From Nocardia pneumoniae NBRC 100136 (GTDB lineage: Bacteria; Actinomycetota; Actinomycetes; Mycobacteriales; Mycobacteriaceae), in assembly GCF_000308755.1 (NCBI RefSeq), contig NZ_BAGF01000002.1:62001-126000 (forward strand): a stretch of DNA of 64,000 bases, in the 5' to 3' direction. Position numbers and translations under genes: made by a program. Positions 14,577 through 23,864 of the stretch are shown piece by piece; position 1 is the first letter of the stretch, and every line of letters begins with the position of its first letter. The notes below the pieces were generated by a model. It ran no database searches, was not told the DNA's origin, and saw nothing but the letters and a program-made list of their open reading frames with translations.

Positions 14577-15032
14577 ATGAACTCCGGAAAGCGTTTGCTC
14601 CGCTGGGCGAGCGGAATCATGGTCGTGCTGGGAACAGGGCATCTGGCCTTGCTCGCGCTCGCCGCCTGGGACGAGATCACCGGCTGGATGGACCAGGGGC
14701 TATGGGCAGCGGTGCCGCTCACGCTCACCGACGGAGACGCCGTCCAGACGGTGGAATCCCTGGAGAGCAGGGTCACTTTCTGGGCAGGTCCGGGAAGCTT
14801 CGCCGTGCCGCTGATTCTCTTGGGGTTGCTGACCTGGCACCTCGCTGGACGCGGGGTGGCCCTGCCCGCCGGAATCGGCTGGGGCATCGCGGCGTGGTGT
14901 GCGGTGGGTGGCGTCCTTCTCGTGCCATCCCCGTTCTTCGTCGGGATCATCCCCGGGGTACTCATCGTCTTGGCAGCACGCAAGGAAGAGCGGTCGGAAG
15001 CAACCCGAGATCCGCAGATGGACCTGGCCTGA
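14577..15032 (+). CDS. Small four-helix membrane protein (DUF6463-like)
   Basis: A 151-residue integral membrane protein with about four hydrophobic segments: RWASGIMVVLGTGHLALLAL, FAVPLILLGLLTWHLAG, GIGWGIAAWCAVGGVLLV and FFVGIIPGVLIVLAARK. The arrangement and the early GHLALLAL element resemble the DUF6463 family, whose function is unknown. ATG 14577 follows GGAAGAAGG at suitable distance and lies 13 bases after the DUF2867 gene, so the two are likely co-transcribed. The gene is convergent with the minus-strand opp operon. Confidence 0.7.
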   Translation: MNSGKRLLRWASGIMVVLGTGHLALLALAAWDEITGWMDQGLWAAVPLTLTDGDAVQTVESLESRVTFWAGPGSFAVPLILLGLLTWHLAGRGVALPAGIGWGIAAWCAVGGVLLVPSPFFVGIIPGVLIVLAARKEERSEATRDPQMDLA

Positions 15033-15039
15033 CCTGATT

Positions 15040-15702
15040 TCAGGTGGGGTCGGAACCGCGGATCGCGGAGATCCAGACGGTGGCAGCGGCGGCGATGGTG
15101 GCCGCGGCCAGGAAGACGGGCAGGCCGCCGCCGTCGATGTAGACCCACAGGAGAGCCGCGAAAGGCGCGGCGACGGTGGATTGGGCGTCGAGCAGAAGGC
15201 GGCGGCGCAGACGAGTGGCCGCCGCCGTCTGGGTGGGCGCGTCGGGGTCGGGGCGGCTGGGGTTGTCGATCAAACGGCCTGGCGGTTCGACGTCGCGGAT
15301 GCGGCCGGAAGGGTAGAGGCGTCTTCCGGCAAGGTGAATCGTGCGGTCGTTCACGTCGGCTTCGGTTTCGGTGAGGGTGGTCAGCACCGGGTCGAAGTAG
15401 ACCGGAAGCCAGCGCGGACGGCCCGTGCCGCCGACCTGCAACCAGGAACGGCTGACCAGGCGGTGCTGTTGGCGGACCCGAGTAACCCGCACGGTCCGCG
15501 CGGTACCCGAACGCCAGAACGGAAGCAGGCCGTACGCGACGCCGAGCCGATACCCCGTGTACCCGAGAATGCCGAGCACGACCGCCGCGATCGCCGCCAC
15601 CTGATCCAGAGTGCCGAACGGCGCCCACGCGGCACAGACCGCGAGGGCGCCGATCGTCACTGTGAGCGGATAGGCCAGGGGATGGCCCGGTCCGAGACTC
15701 AC
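15040..15702 (-). CDS. Membrane protein of unknown function, coupled to the second oppA
   Basis: A 220-residue protein with membrane segments at both ends: two near the N-terminus (LTVTIGALAVCAAWAPFG and VAAIAAVVLGILGYTGYRLG) and two at the C-terminus (STVAAPFAALLWVYI and LPVFLAAATIAAAATVWISAI). Between them is a soluble middle (WLPVYFDPVLTTLTETEADV ... RRLYPSGRIRDVE) that could be a small beta domain. Its ATG overlaps the stop of the oppA gene (15699-15702), so it is translated with the transporter operon. I do not recognise the family, and a role in peptide uptake is only suggested by position. Confidence 0.7.
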   Translation of the reverse strand: MSLGPGHPLAYPLTVTIGALAVCAAWAPFGTLDQVAAIAAVVLGILGYTGYRLGVAYGLLPFWRSGTARTVRVTRVRQQHRLVSRSWLQVGGTGRPRWLPVYFDPVLTTLTETEADVNDRTIHLAGRRLYPSGRIRDVEPPGRLIDNPSRPDPDAPTQTAAATRLRRRLLLDAQSTVAAPFAALLWVYIDGGGLPVFLAAATIAAAATVWISAIRGSDPT

Positions 15703-17378
15703 TTCAAGAAACCGATTTTCGTGTAGTCCAGGGACGCCAGTCCGGCGGCGCCATAGTTCGCCAAGTTGGCGCGCACCCCGACATTGCCCGCCGACTGCAT
15801 CAGCGGCAGCGAATGGCCCTCCTCGAACACCTTGCGGTCCACCTGGTTCGCCAGTTCGATCGCCTTCTGCGGGTCGAGTTCGGAGATCGTCTGCTCGATC
15901 AGCGCGTTCAGTTCCGGCGAGCCGATGCGGCCGTAGTTGCCCTGCAGGTCGTTCGGGTTGTAGCCGTAGATCTGGTTGAGGCTGCCGAGCGGGAACGGGT
16001 CACCCACCCAGGTCCACTGCGCGACGTCGAAGTTGCCCGGCTGGATCACGTCGGTGAAGAAGCCCTTGCCCGGCTTGGTCTCGATGTTGAGTTTGACGCC
16101 CACCGCGGCCAGGTTCTGCTGGATGATCTGCGCGATCTGCACCCAGGTGTCGTCCTGGTACATGACGTCGCGGATCTCCAGTCGGCGGCCGTCCTTCTCC
16201 CGGACGTCGCCGACCAGCTTCCAGCCCAGGTCGTCGAGCTCCTTCGCGGCGGCGGCCGGGTCGAAGCCGAGGCTGTTGTCCTGGTATCCCTTCTGCCCCT
16301 GGATGAAGATGTGGTTGTTCAGCGGTTTCGGGTTCTCCACCAGGCCGTTCTGGATGGCCGTCACGATGCCCTGCCGGTCGATCGCCTTCGAGATGGCCAC
16401 GCGCAACTTCTGGTCGGCGAGGATGGAGCCGGGGGCGCCGTTGAAGGTGAAGTGGTTCCAGCTGTTGCCCGGAGCCCGGCGGATGGCGATGCCCGGCGTG
16501 TTCCGCGCGGTCCTCAGCTCGTCCCGGGTGCCCAGGCCGACCGCGTCGATCTCGTTGTTCTGCAACGCGGGCAATTGCGCGGAGGAATCGAGCACGCTGA
16601 AGGTGATCGTGTCGAGCTTCGGGGTGTCGCCCCACCACTTGGGGTTGCGGCCGAGCACGATTCGCCCCTGCGCCCGGTCGGTGGACTGCACGAGGAACGG
16701 CCCCGCGGTCAGCGCGATGCCGTCGACGAGGCTCTTGTTGAACGCCTCGGGCGTGGCGGTGACGGACTTGGGGAACAGGAAGGTGTTGCCCGCGAACTGC
16801 CCGCGCCATTCGGCGTAGTGCTGCTTGAAGGTGATGATCGCCTGCCGGTCGTCGACGCCGCGCTCGACCTTCTCCACCCGATCGAACCCGCTGTTGTTGG
16901 CGATCAGGAACGCCTTGTCCGCGCCGCTGAGCGCGTTCGCCTGGGACTGGATGTCCTCCCAGGTGATCGGGGTTCCGTCGGACCACACGGCCTTGGGATT
17001 GATCGTGTAGGTCACCTGCTGCGGATTGGTGTTCGTCAGTTGGACGTCGGTGAAGTAGTCGGTGTTGATCGACAGCTCGCCCGCCGCGTTGGTCCGGAAG
17101 GCGCGGGGCATCATCGGCCGCTCGATCGCGCCGGTCTCGGCGTCGTTCCCGTCGTTGGACAGGCTGTTCCAGTTCGCGGGGAACGCCGAGATGGCCAGGC
17201 GCAGGTTGCCACCGTCGCGCAGCTCGCTGACATCGTGCGGGTTGATGTCGTTCGTGGTGCCGAGCTCGGCGGCCGAGCCCGCTGGCGCGCCCTCGTCGTC
17301 CGAGCTACACCCGGAGGCCACCAATCCGATCGCGACGGCGGCAATCGCCAGTCGTGTCGTCAGTGAACGAATCCGCAT
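15699..17378 (-). CDS. oppA: Oligopeptide ABC transporter substrate-binding lipoprotein (second copy)
   Basis: A 559-residue extracytoplasmic solute-binding protein of family 5 (DppA/OppA). The lipobox VASGC (Cys near residue 24) marks it as a lipoprotein anchored on the outer face of the membrane. The SBP_bac_5 body includes VWSDGTPITWEDI, the ligand-cleft region WWGDTPKLDTITFSVL, and the C-terminal FEEGHSLPLMQS. It is a close paralogue of the next gene upstream (17411-19111), with many long identical stretches. ATG 17378 has AAGGAG upstream. It resembles Rv1280c (OppA), and the operon order matches Rv1280c-Rv1283c. Substrate: probably peptides; not proven by sequence. Confidence 0.88.
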   Translation of the reverse strand: MRIRSLTTRLAIAAVAIGLVASGCSSDDEGAPAGSAAELGTTNDINPHDVSELRDGGNLRLAISAFPANWNSLSNDGNDAETGAIERPMMPRAFRTNAAGELSINTDYFTDVQLTNTNPQQVTYTINPKAVWSDGTPITWEDIQSQANALSGADKAFLIANNSGFDRVEKVERGVDDRQAIITFKQHYAEWRGQFAGNTFLFPKSVTATPEAFNKSLVDGIALTAGPFLVQSTDRAQGRIVLGRNPKWWGDTPKLDTITFSVLDSSAQLPALQNNEIDAVGLGTRDELRTARNTPGIAIRRAPGNSWNHFTFNGAPGSILADQKLRVAISKAIDRQGIVTAIQNGLVENPKPLNNHIFIQGQKGYQDNSLGFDPAAAAKELDDLGWKLVGDVREKDGRRLEIRDVMYQDDTWVQIAQIIQQNLAAVGVKLNIETKPGKGFFTDVIQPGNFDVAQWTWVGDPFPLGSLNQIYGYNPNDLQGNYGRIGSPELNALIEQTISELDPQKAIELANQVDRKVFEEGHSLPLMQSAGNVGVRANLANYGAAGLASLDYTKIGFLK

Positions 17379-17410
17379 GGTTCGCTCCTTCCCGCAGCGG
17401 CGCTGCGTGT

Positions 17411-19111
17411 CTACTTCAGGAAACCAATTCTGGTGTAGTCGTATGAGGCGAGCCCGGGGGACCCGTAGTTGGCGATGTCGGCGCGGATACCGAAGTTTCC
17501 TTCCGACTGGGTCAGCGGCAGCGAGTGGCCCTCTTCGAAGACCGCGCGGTCGACCTGGTTGGCGAGCTCGATCGCCTTCGCCGGGTCCAGCTCCGACAGG
17601 GTGCGATCGATGAGGGCGTTCAGCTCCGGCGAGCCGATGCGGCCGTAGTTACCCTGCAGGTCGTCGGGGTGATAGGCGTAGATCTGCGGAAGGCTGCTGA
17701 GCGGGAACGCGTCGCCGGAGAAGATGAACTGGGCGGCGTCGAAATCACCGGGCTGGATCACGTCGGTGAAGTAGCCCGCGCCCGGCTTGGTGTCGATCAC
17801 CAGCCCGACGCCGATCGCGGCCAGGTTCTGCTGGACGATCTGCGCGATCTGCACCCAGGTGGGGTCGTTGTACATGACGTCGCGGATGACCAGCTTGCGG
17901 CCGTCCTTCTCGCGGATGCCGCCGACCGGCTTCCAGCCCAGATCGTCGAGTTCCTTCGCCGCGGCCGCGGGGTCGTAGCCGAGGCTGTTGTCGCGGTAGC
18001 CCTCCTGCCCTTGCAGGAAGACGTGGTTGTTCAGCGGTTTCGGGTTCTCCACCAGGCCGTTCTGGGTGGCGGTCGCGATGCCCTGGCGGTCGATGGCCTT
18101 GGCGATGGCCACGCGCAGTCTCGGATCGGCGAGGATCGAACCCGGGGCGCCGTTGAACGTGATGTGCCGCCACCGGTTGCCCGGCGCCCGGCGCACGACC
18201 AGCCCTGAGGTGCTGCGCACGGTTTTGACGTCGTCGATCGTGCTCAGCCGCACCGCGTCGAGTTCGTTGTTCTGCAGCGCACCCACCCAGGCCGCGCGGT
18301 CGAGCACGCTGAATGTGATGGTGTCCAGCTTCGGCTTGTCGCCCCACCAGTTCGGGTTGCGGGCCAGCACGATGCGGCCCTGGGTGCGATCGGTGGACCG
18401 GATCAGGAACGGGCCCGCGGTCGGGCCCATGTGGTCGGCCAGGCTGTGGTTGAACGAGTCGGGATCGGCGGTCACCGATTTGGGGAACAGCGCCATGTTC
18501 CCGGCGAACTGGCCGCGCCATTCGGCGTAGTGCTGCTTGAACGTGATGATCGCCTGCCGGTCGTCGACGCCGCGTTCGACCTTCTCCACCCGGTCGAAGC
18601 CGCTGGTGATCGCGATCAGGAAGCGTTTGTCGGCGCCGCTGAGCGCATACGCCTGGGAGCTGATGTCTTCCCAGGTGATCGGGGTGCCGTCGGACCAGAC
18701 GGCCTTCGGATTGATGGTGTAGGTGACCTGCTGCGGTTCGGTACCGGTCAGTTGAACGTCGGTGAAGTAGTCCTTGTCGACGGTCAGCTGTCCCGCGGCG
18801 TCGGTGTTGAACGCGCGGGGCATCAAGGGCCGCTCGATGTCGCCGATCTCGCCGTCGTGCCCGTCGTTGGACAGCGTGTTCCAGTTCGCCGGGAACGAGG
18901 TGGTGGCCAGGCGCAGGTTGCCGCCCTCGCGCAGCTCGTCCGGGTGCCGCGGATTGATGTCGCTGGTGGTGCCGAGCGCGTCGGACAGCCCCTTCGCCGA
19001 TTCGGCGTCGTCCGCGCCACAGCCCGCGACCACGAGTCCAAGCGCGACGAGCGGAACCGCCCAGCGCACCGGCCGCGGGCGGGTGCGGTTTCGGGTCGAT
19101 CGGATCCGCAT
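17411..19111 (-). CDS. oppA: Oligopeptide ABC transporter substrate-binding lipoprotein (first copy)
   Basis: A 566-residue family 5 substrate-binding lipoprotein. After a basic start (MRIRSTRNRTRPRPVRW) comes a hydrophobic stretch and the lipobox VVAGC. The mature protein shares its whole architecture with the copy downstream, including FDRVEKVERGVDDRQAIITF and DPAAAAKELDDLGWKPVG. ATG 19111 is chosen because AAAGGA precedes it; the longer frame to 19156 would run into the oppD gene. It follows oppD by 13 bases. The tandem copies probably bind different peptides or share one membrane complex. Extracytoplasmic, membrane-anchored. Confidence 0.88.
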   Translation of the reverse strand: MRIRSTRNRTRPRPVRWAVPLVALGLVVAGCGADDAESAKGLSDALGTTSDINPRHPDELREGGNLRLATTSFPANWNTLSNDGHDGEIGDIERPLMPRAFNTDAAGQLTVDKDYFTDVQLTGTEPQQVTYTINPKAVWSDGTPITWEDISSQAYALSGADKRFLIAITSGFDRVEKVERGVDDRQAIITFKQHYAEWRGQFAGNMALFPKSVTADPDSFNHSLADHMGPTAGPFLIRSTDRTQGRIVLARNPNWWGDKPKLDTITFSVLDRAAWVGALQNNELDAVRLSTIDDVKTVRSTSGLVVRRAPGNRWRHITFNGAPGSILADPRLRVAIAKAIDRQGIATATQNGLVENPKPLNNHVFLQGQEGYRDNSLGYDPAAAAKELDDLGWKPVGGIREKDGRKLVIRDVMYNDPTWVQIAQIVQQNLAAIGVGLVIDTKPGAGYFTDVIQPGDFDAAQFIFSGDAFPLSSLPQIYAYHPDDLQGNYGRIGSPELNALIDRTLSELDPAKAIELANQVDRAVFEEGHSLPLTQSEGNFGIRADIANYGSPGLASYDYTRIGFLK

Positions 19112-19124
19112 CGCGCTGTCCTTT

Positions 19125-20969
19125 CTAGCGGCTGACCACCGGTACCGGCACGGCATCGATCAGCGCACGCGTGTACTCGTGCGCAGGCGCCGCGAAAATC
19201 TGTTCGGCCGGGCCGTATTCGACGATCTTCCCGCGATACATGACCGCGATGTCATGGGCCAGATTGCGGACCACCGAGAGGTCGTGGGAGACGAACAGGT
19301 AGGACAGCGCGCGCTCGGTCTGCAGATCGCGCAGCAGGTTCAGCACACCCGCTTGGATCGAGACGTCCAGCGAGGACACCGGCTCGTCCAGCACGAGCAA
19401 CTCCGGATCCAGCGCGAGCGCGCGGGCGATGCTGATGCGCTGTTTCTGTCCGCCGGAGAAGTCGGCGGGATAGCGGTCGGCGTGCTCCGGGCGCAGCCCG
19501 ACCTGCTCGAGCAATTCCGGGACCCGCCGAGCGATCTCGGCCCGCGATCGCCCGTCGATGCGCAGCGGCTCGGCGAGCGCGTCGAAGATCGGCAGCCGCG
19601 GGTCCAGCGAGGCGGTGGGATCCTGGAAGACGATCTGCATCTTCCTGCGGATCTCCCGCCTGCGCGCCTTGCTCAGCGACGCCACGTCGCTGCCCATGAT
19701 CTCGATGGTGCCGCCCTGGGGGCGAACCAGATCGAGAATCTGGGTGAGCGTGGTGGACTTCCCGGAGCCGGACTCGCCGACCAGCGCCAAGGTTCGCCCG
19801 GCCCGCACCTCGAAGCTGATGCCGTCGACCGCCCTGATCTCGCCCTTGCGGCGGCGCAGCACCACACCGGAGGTGATCGGGAAGACCTTCACCAGGTCGG
19901 AGACCCGCAGCACCACCTCGGAGTCCACCTCGGCCTCGGTCTCCGGCTCGGAAACCTCGCTGCGGTAGGCCTCGAACAGCGCGTCCGTGCCGACCTCGGC
20001 GGTGCGGATGCAGGCGGCGGAATGCCCGGGCTCGGTCAGCTCCAGCGGCGGTTCCGCGGCCCTGCACTCATCGAGCGCGACGGGGCAGCGCGGTGCGAAC
20101 GTGCACCCCGGCGGCAGCGCGTGCATGGCGGGCGGCGCGCCGACGATCGGGATCAGCGGACGGCGCGGGGGACCGTCCATCCGCGGAATCGAGCCGAGCA
20201 GCCCCACGGTATAGGGCATCCGCGGCGCGTTGAACAGCTCCGCGGTGGCGGCGGTCTCGACGATCCGGCCCGCGTACATCACGGCGACGCGGTCGGCCAG
20301 CGTGGCGGCGATCCCCATGTCGTGGGTGATCATGATGACGCCCGCACCGGTGATGTCCCGCGCCTTGCGCAGCAGGTTGAGGATCTGCTTCTGCACCGTC
20401 ACGTCCAGCGCAGTGGTCGGCTCGTCGCAGATGATCAGCGCCGGATCGTTGGCGATCGCCATCGCGATGACCACTCGCTGGCGCTGGCCGCCGGAGAATT
20501 CGTGCGGGAACGCCTTGGCCCGCACCTCCGGATCGGGGATGCCGACCAAATCGAGCAGTTCCACCGCCCGTTTCGCGGCCTCGGACTTGCTCATCTTGCC
20601 GTGCGCCAGCAGGGCCTCGGCGATCTGGTCGCCCACCCGGTAGACCGGGGTGAGCGCGGACAGCGGGTCCTGGAACACCATGCTGATGGAACTGCCGCGC
20701 AGCTGGGACAACTGCCGGTCGCCGAGCCCGAGCAGTTCGCGGCCGCGGAACCGGATGGAGCCGGTGATCCGCGCCTGCTCCGGCAGCAACCCCATCACCG
20801 CCAGCGAGGACACCGACTTGCCCGAACCGGATTCGCCGACGATGGCGAGCACTTCACCGTCGGACACCGTGTAGGTGACGCCGCGGACCGCGTCGATCCG
20901 GCCCTCCTCGCTCGGGAAGGAGACGCGCAGATCGGTGATCTCCAGCAGCGGTGTGGTCGAGTGGGTCAT
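19125..20969 (-). CDS. oppD: Oligopeptide ABC transporter, fused double ATP-binding protein
   Basis: A 614-residue cytoplasmic protein containing two full ABC ATPase domains. Domain 1 (about residues 8-330) has Walker A GESGSGKS, signature FSGGQRQR and Walker [14 protein letters not shown]. It ends in an oligopeptide-type Cys-rich extension ([22 protein letters not shown]), a segment that in this family holds an iron-sulfur cluster. Domain 2 (about 350-614) has [16 protein letters not shown] and [12 protein letters not shown]. Most bacteria split these into OppD and OppF; the fused form of about 612 residues is what M. tuberculosis Rv1281c shows. Its ATG overlaps the oppC stop (20966-20969), so translation is coupled. 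Confidence 0.92.
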   Translation of the reverse strand: MTHSTTPLLEITDLRVSFPSEEGRIDAVRGVTYTVSDGEVLAIVGESGSGKSVSSLAVMGLLPEQARITGSIRFRGRELLGLGDRQLSQLRGSSISMVFQDPLSALTPVYRVGDQIAEALLAHGKMSKSEAAKRAVELLDLVGIPDPEVRAKAFPHEFSGGQRQRVVIAMAIANDPALIICDEPTTALDVTVQKQILNLLRKARDITGAGVIMITHDMGIAATLADRVAVMYAGRIVETAATAELFNAPRMPYTVGLLGSIPRMDGPPRRPLIPIVGAPPAMHALPPGCTFAPRCPVALDECRAAEPPLELTEPGHSAACIRTAEVGTDALFEAYRSEVSEPETEAEVDSEVVLRVSDLVKVFPITSGVVLRRRKGEIRAVDGISFEVRAGRTLALVGESGSGKSTTLTQILDLVRPQGGTIEIMGSDVASLSKARRREIRRKMQIVFQDPTASLDPRLPIFDALAEPLRIDGRSRAEIARRVPELLEQVGLRPEHADRYPADFSGGQKQRISIARALALDPELLVLDEPVSSLDVSIQAGVLNLLRDLQTERALSYLFVSHDLSVVRNLAHDIAVMYRGKIVEYGPAEQIFAAPAHEYTRALIDAVPVPVVSR

Positions 20970-21886
20970 GCTTTCGCCTTCTTCTTCGACCGCGCTCGCT
21001 TGGCGCCGGGATCGAACGCGTCCCGCAGTCCGTCGCCGACCAGGTTCGCGCACAGCACGGTGATGATCAACAGACCACCCGCGAACAGGAACAGCCACGG
21101 ATAGGTCAGCGCCGACTTGGTGCCCGTCGCGATCAGCGAGCCGAGCGACACGTCCGGGGGCTGCACGCCGAATCCGAGGAAGCTCAGTCCCGTCTCGGCC
21201 ATGATCGCCGAGCCGACGGTGAGCGTGGTGTCGATGATCAGGATCGAGGCGATGTTCGGGATGATGTGGCTGAGGATCACCGTGCGGGTGGGCGCGCCCA
21301 TATACCGTGCGGCGCGGACGAATTCGCGATCGCGCAGGCTCAGCGTCAGGCCGCGCACGATCCGCGCGGAGATCATCCAGCCGAAGCAGGACAGCAGGAT
21401 GATCAGCAGCAGAATGGATCCGCTGCCCTTGGTGCGCGGCGCGAACAGCGCGATGACGATGAAGCTCGGAACCACGAGCAACAGGTCGACCAGCCACATG
21501 ATCGCGCGATCGGTCCAGCCGCCGAGCAGCCCGGCCAGCGAACCGGTGGTCGCCGCGATCGCGGTGGAGAACAGCGCGACGCACAGGCCGATGATCAAGG
21601 ATTTCTGCAGGCCGCGCAGGGTTTGCGCGAGGACGTCCTGGCCGATCTGCGTCGTGCCGAACGGGTGCTCCAGACTCGGCGGCTTCAGCAGCGCGGTGTA
21701 GTCCAACTGCTGGTAGTCGTACGGCAGCACGGGCGGGAGCGCGAAACTGGCGACGAACAGCAAGATCAGGACGATGCCGCCGGCGACGGCCGGTTTGTTG
21801 CGCAGGAATCGTCGCAGGACCAGCCTGCGCCGTCCGGTCGCGGTGACTTCAGGAGCACCTTGGACGATGATTTCGGCTTCCGTCAT
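20966..21886 (-). CDS. oppC: Oligopeptide ABC transporter permease OppC
   Basis: A 306-residue inner membrane permease. After a short cytoplasmic start ([14 protein letters not shown]) come an N-terminal helix ([23 protein letters not shown]) and five further helices. The EAA loop region [24 protein letters not shown] contacts the ATPase. This is the standard OppC/DppC layout. ATG 21886 overlaps the oppB stop by 4 bases, and its own stop overlaps the oppD start, so oppB-oppC-oppD are tightly coupled. The longer upstream frame lies inside oppB and is rejected. With OppB it forms the translocation channel. Confidence 0.92.
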   Translation of the reverse strand: MTEAEIIVQGAPEVTATGRRRLVLRRFLRNKPAVAGGIVLILLFVASFALPPVLPYDYQQLDYTALLKPPSLEHPFGTTQIGQDVLAQTLRGLQKSLIIGLCVALFSTAIAATTGSLAGLLGGWTDRAIMWLVDLLLVVPSFIVIALFAPRTKGSGSILLLIILLSCFGWMISARIVRGLTLSLRDREFVRAARYMGAPTRTVILSHIIPNIASILIIDTTLTVGSAIMAETGLSFLGFGVQPPDVSLGSLIATGTKSALTYPWLFLFAGGLLIITVLCANLVGDGLRDAFDPGAKRARSKKKAKA

Positions 21887-22860
21887 CCCACACGCACCCT
21901 GGGGTCGAGAATCGCGTACACGATGTCGGAGAGCAGGCCGGACACCAGCACCACCAAGCCCGCGAACGCGGTCACCGTCACCACCACGTACAGATCCTGG
22001 GCGTTGATCGAGTCGACCAGCCATTCGCCGACACCGTGCCAGCCGAAGATCTTCTCGGTGAACGTCGCGCCCGTGATCAAACCGCCGAGGCTGTAGGCGA
22101 ACAGCGTCGCCATCGGGATCAGCGCGGTACGCAGGCCGTGTTTGTACAGCGCTCTGCTGCGGGTGAGCCCCTTGGCGCGGGCGGTGCGGATGAAATCGCT
22201 CTGGAGCACGTCGAGCATGGCGTTGCGCTGGTAGCGGCTGTAGCCCGCCATGGCGCCGAGGGCCAGGGCGGCCGTGGGCAGGATCAGGTGCTGGATCCGG
22301 TCGAGCAACTGCCCCCAGAAGCCATCGATCGCGGTGGCCGACGTCTCGCCGGTGTAGAGGAAGATCTGCTCGCCGCTGACCGAATTCACCTCCAGCGCAC
22401 CGTATTTCAACAGCGTCGCGAGCAGGAACACCGGCGTGCTCAAGACCAGCAGCGACACCACCGTGGTGAAGTAGTCGCTGAATTTGTATTGCCGGATCGC
22501 CCCGGCCGCGCCGATCAGAACCCCGAGCACGGTACCGACCAGCGAGCCGACGAGCAGCAACCGCAGACTCACCGCCACCCGCCGCGGCAGTTCCTCGCTC
22601 ACCGGCTGACCGGCCAACGTGGTGCCGAAATCACCCTGCGGGATGCCCTTGATCCAGGTGAGGTACCGCTCCGGAATCGGATCGTTGAGGTGCAACTCCT
22701 CGGCCTTGGCGTCGATCACTGCCTGCGGCGGTCGCGGGTTGCGTTGTTCGAGACTGTCCAGGGGCCGGAACGTCAGGGACGCCAGGCTGAACGTCAGGAA
22801 CGAAGCCAGCAGCAACAGCACGACATAGTTGAGCGCGCGTCGTAGCAGGAAGCCGGTCAT
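21883..22860 (-). CDS. oppB: Oligopeptide ABC transporter permease OppB
   Basis: A 325-residue permease starting MTGFLLRRALNYVVLLLLAS, the conserved first helix of the OppB/DppB family. Next come the periplasmic loop (SLEQRNPRPPQAVIDAKAEE), five more helices and the EAA-loop sequence DFIRTARAKGLTRSRALYKHGLRTALIPM. The length equals that of M. tuberculosis OppB (Rv1283c). It is the first gene of the operon oppB-oppC-oppD-oppA-oppA-membrane protein, all on the minus strand. The 154 bases upstream, shared with the divergent HAD gene, should hold its promoter; I could not fix it. Confidence 0.92.
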   Translation of the reverse strand: MTGFLLRRALNYVVLLLLASFLTFSLASLTFRPLDSLEQRNPRPPQAVIDAKAEELHLNDPIPERYLTWIKGIPQGDFGTTLAGQPVSEELPRRVAVSLRLLLVGSLVGTVLGVLIGAAGAIRQYKFSDYFTTVVSLLVLSTPVFLLATLLKYGALEVNSVSGEQIFLYTGETSATAIDGFWGQLLDRIQHLILPTAALALGAMAGYSRYQRNAMLDVLQSDFIRTARAKGLTRSRALYKHGLRTALIPMATLFAYSLGGLITGATFTEKIFGWHGVGEWLVDSINAQDLYVVVTVTAFAGLVVLVSGLLSDIVYAILDPRVRVG

Positions 22861-23014
22861 CAGTCCTCTGGTCTTTCGGCGGTATTAGCCCCCGATCATA
22901 AGGACGTGCTCGGCTGCGCGCGTGCCACGAGACGTTCGGGCATGTCCGACCCGATCCGGGGACGGACCGGGCACTGGCCAGGGGTTGTCCGGCAGGATGG
23001 AAGAGGTGAGGCCC

Positions 23015-23836
23015 ATGCACCTGCCCAAGCCGAAGATGGTCGCCACCGATGTGGACGGCACGCTCATCGATCACGACGAGCGGGTCACCGCGCGGACCAA
23101 GGCCGCGGTGGGAGCGCTGGTCGCGGACGGTGTGCCGTTCGTGCTGGCCACCGGGCGTCCGCCGCGCTGGATCGCGCCGGTGGTCGAGGGCTTGGGGTAT
23201 GCGCCGCTGTGCGTGTGCGGCAACGGCGCGGTGGTCTACGACAGCGCGTCCGATCGGGTGCTGGCCAGCAGGACGTTGGACGTGGCGACGCTGGCCTGGC
23301 TCGCCGATGTCGCCGAGCGGGCGTTGCCCGGCTGCGGTCTCGCGGCGGAACGGGTGGGCGAGAGCGCGCACGACGCGGTGACGCCGCAATTCGTCAGCTC
23401 GCCGCAGTACGAGCACGCCTGGCTCAATCCGGACGACACCTCGGTCGCCCGCGAGGAGGTCATCGACGCACCGGCCATCAAGATGCTCATCCGGCTACCC
23501 GGCGCGCGCAGCTCGGATATGCGCACGGTGCTCGCTCCGCTGATCGGGGAGCGCGCCGACATCACCTACTCGACCGAGCACGGCCTCATCGAACTGTCCG
23601 CGCCCGGCATCACCAAAGCCTCGGGTCTCGCGGTGGTCGCCCAGCGTCTCGGCGTGGACGAGGCCACCATCGTCGCGTTCGGTGACATGCCCAACGACGT
23701 GCCCATGCTCACCATGGCCGGACACGGCGTGGCGATGCGCAACGCCCACCCCGAAGCCATCGCGGCCGCCGACGAGATCGCCGAATCCAATTCCGATGAC
23801 GGAGTCGCCCGCGTGCTCGAACGCTGGTGGGTTTGA
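23015..23836 (+). CDS. HAD-superfamily Cof-type phosphatase
   Basis: A 273-residue cytoplasmic phosphatase of the HAD subfamily IIB (Cof). Motif I is VATDVDGTLID with the two catalytic Asp. Motif II is FVLATGRPP. The Lys of motif III lies near IKMLIRL. Motif IV is VAFGDMPNDVPML. Residues between motifs II and III form the C2 cap typical of sugar phosphate or flavin phosphate phosphatases. Start ATG 23015 follows GAGGTGAGG; ATG 22997 is possible. Its position between the acyltransferases and the amidase matches Rv3813c of M. tuberculosis. The substrate is unknown. It is divergent from the opp operon. Confidence 0.88.
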   Translation: MHLPKPKMVATDVDGTLIDHDERVTARTKAAVGALVADGVPFVLATGRPPRWIAPVVEGLGYAPLCVCGNGAVVYDSASDRVLASRTLDVATLAWLADVAERALPGCGLAAERVGESAHDAVTPQFVSSPQYEHAWLNPDDTSVAREEVIDAPAIKMLIRLPGARSSDMRTVLAPLIGERADITYSTEHGLIELSAPGITKASGLAVVAQRLGVDEATIVAFGDMPNDVPMLTMAGHGVAMRNAHPEAIAAADEIAESNSDDGVARVLERWWV

Positions 23837-23864
23837 GTCGAACCGCGGCCCGGTCCGGGGATGG

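Noticed and set aside
19136..21104. A long open frame on the + strand opposite oppD
   Set aside because: It mirrors the two ABC ATPase domains and has no motif of its own. oppD carries complete Walker and signature motifs on the minus strand.
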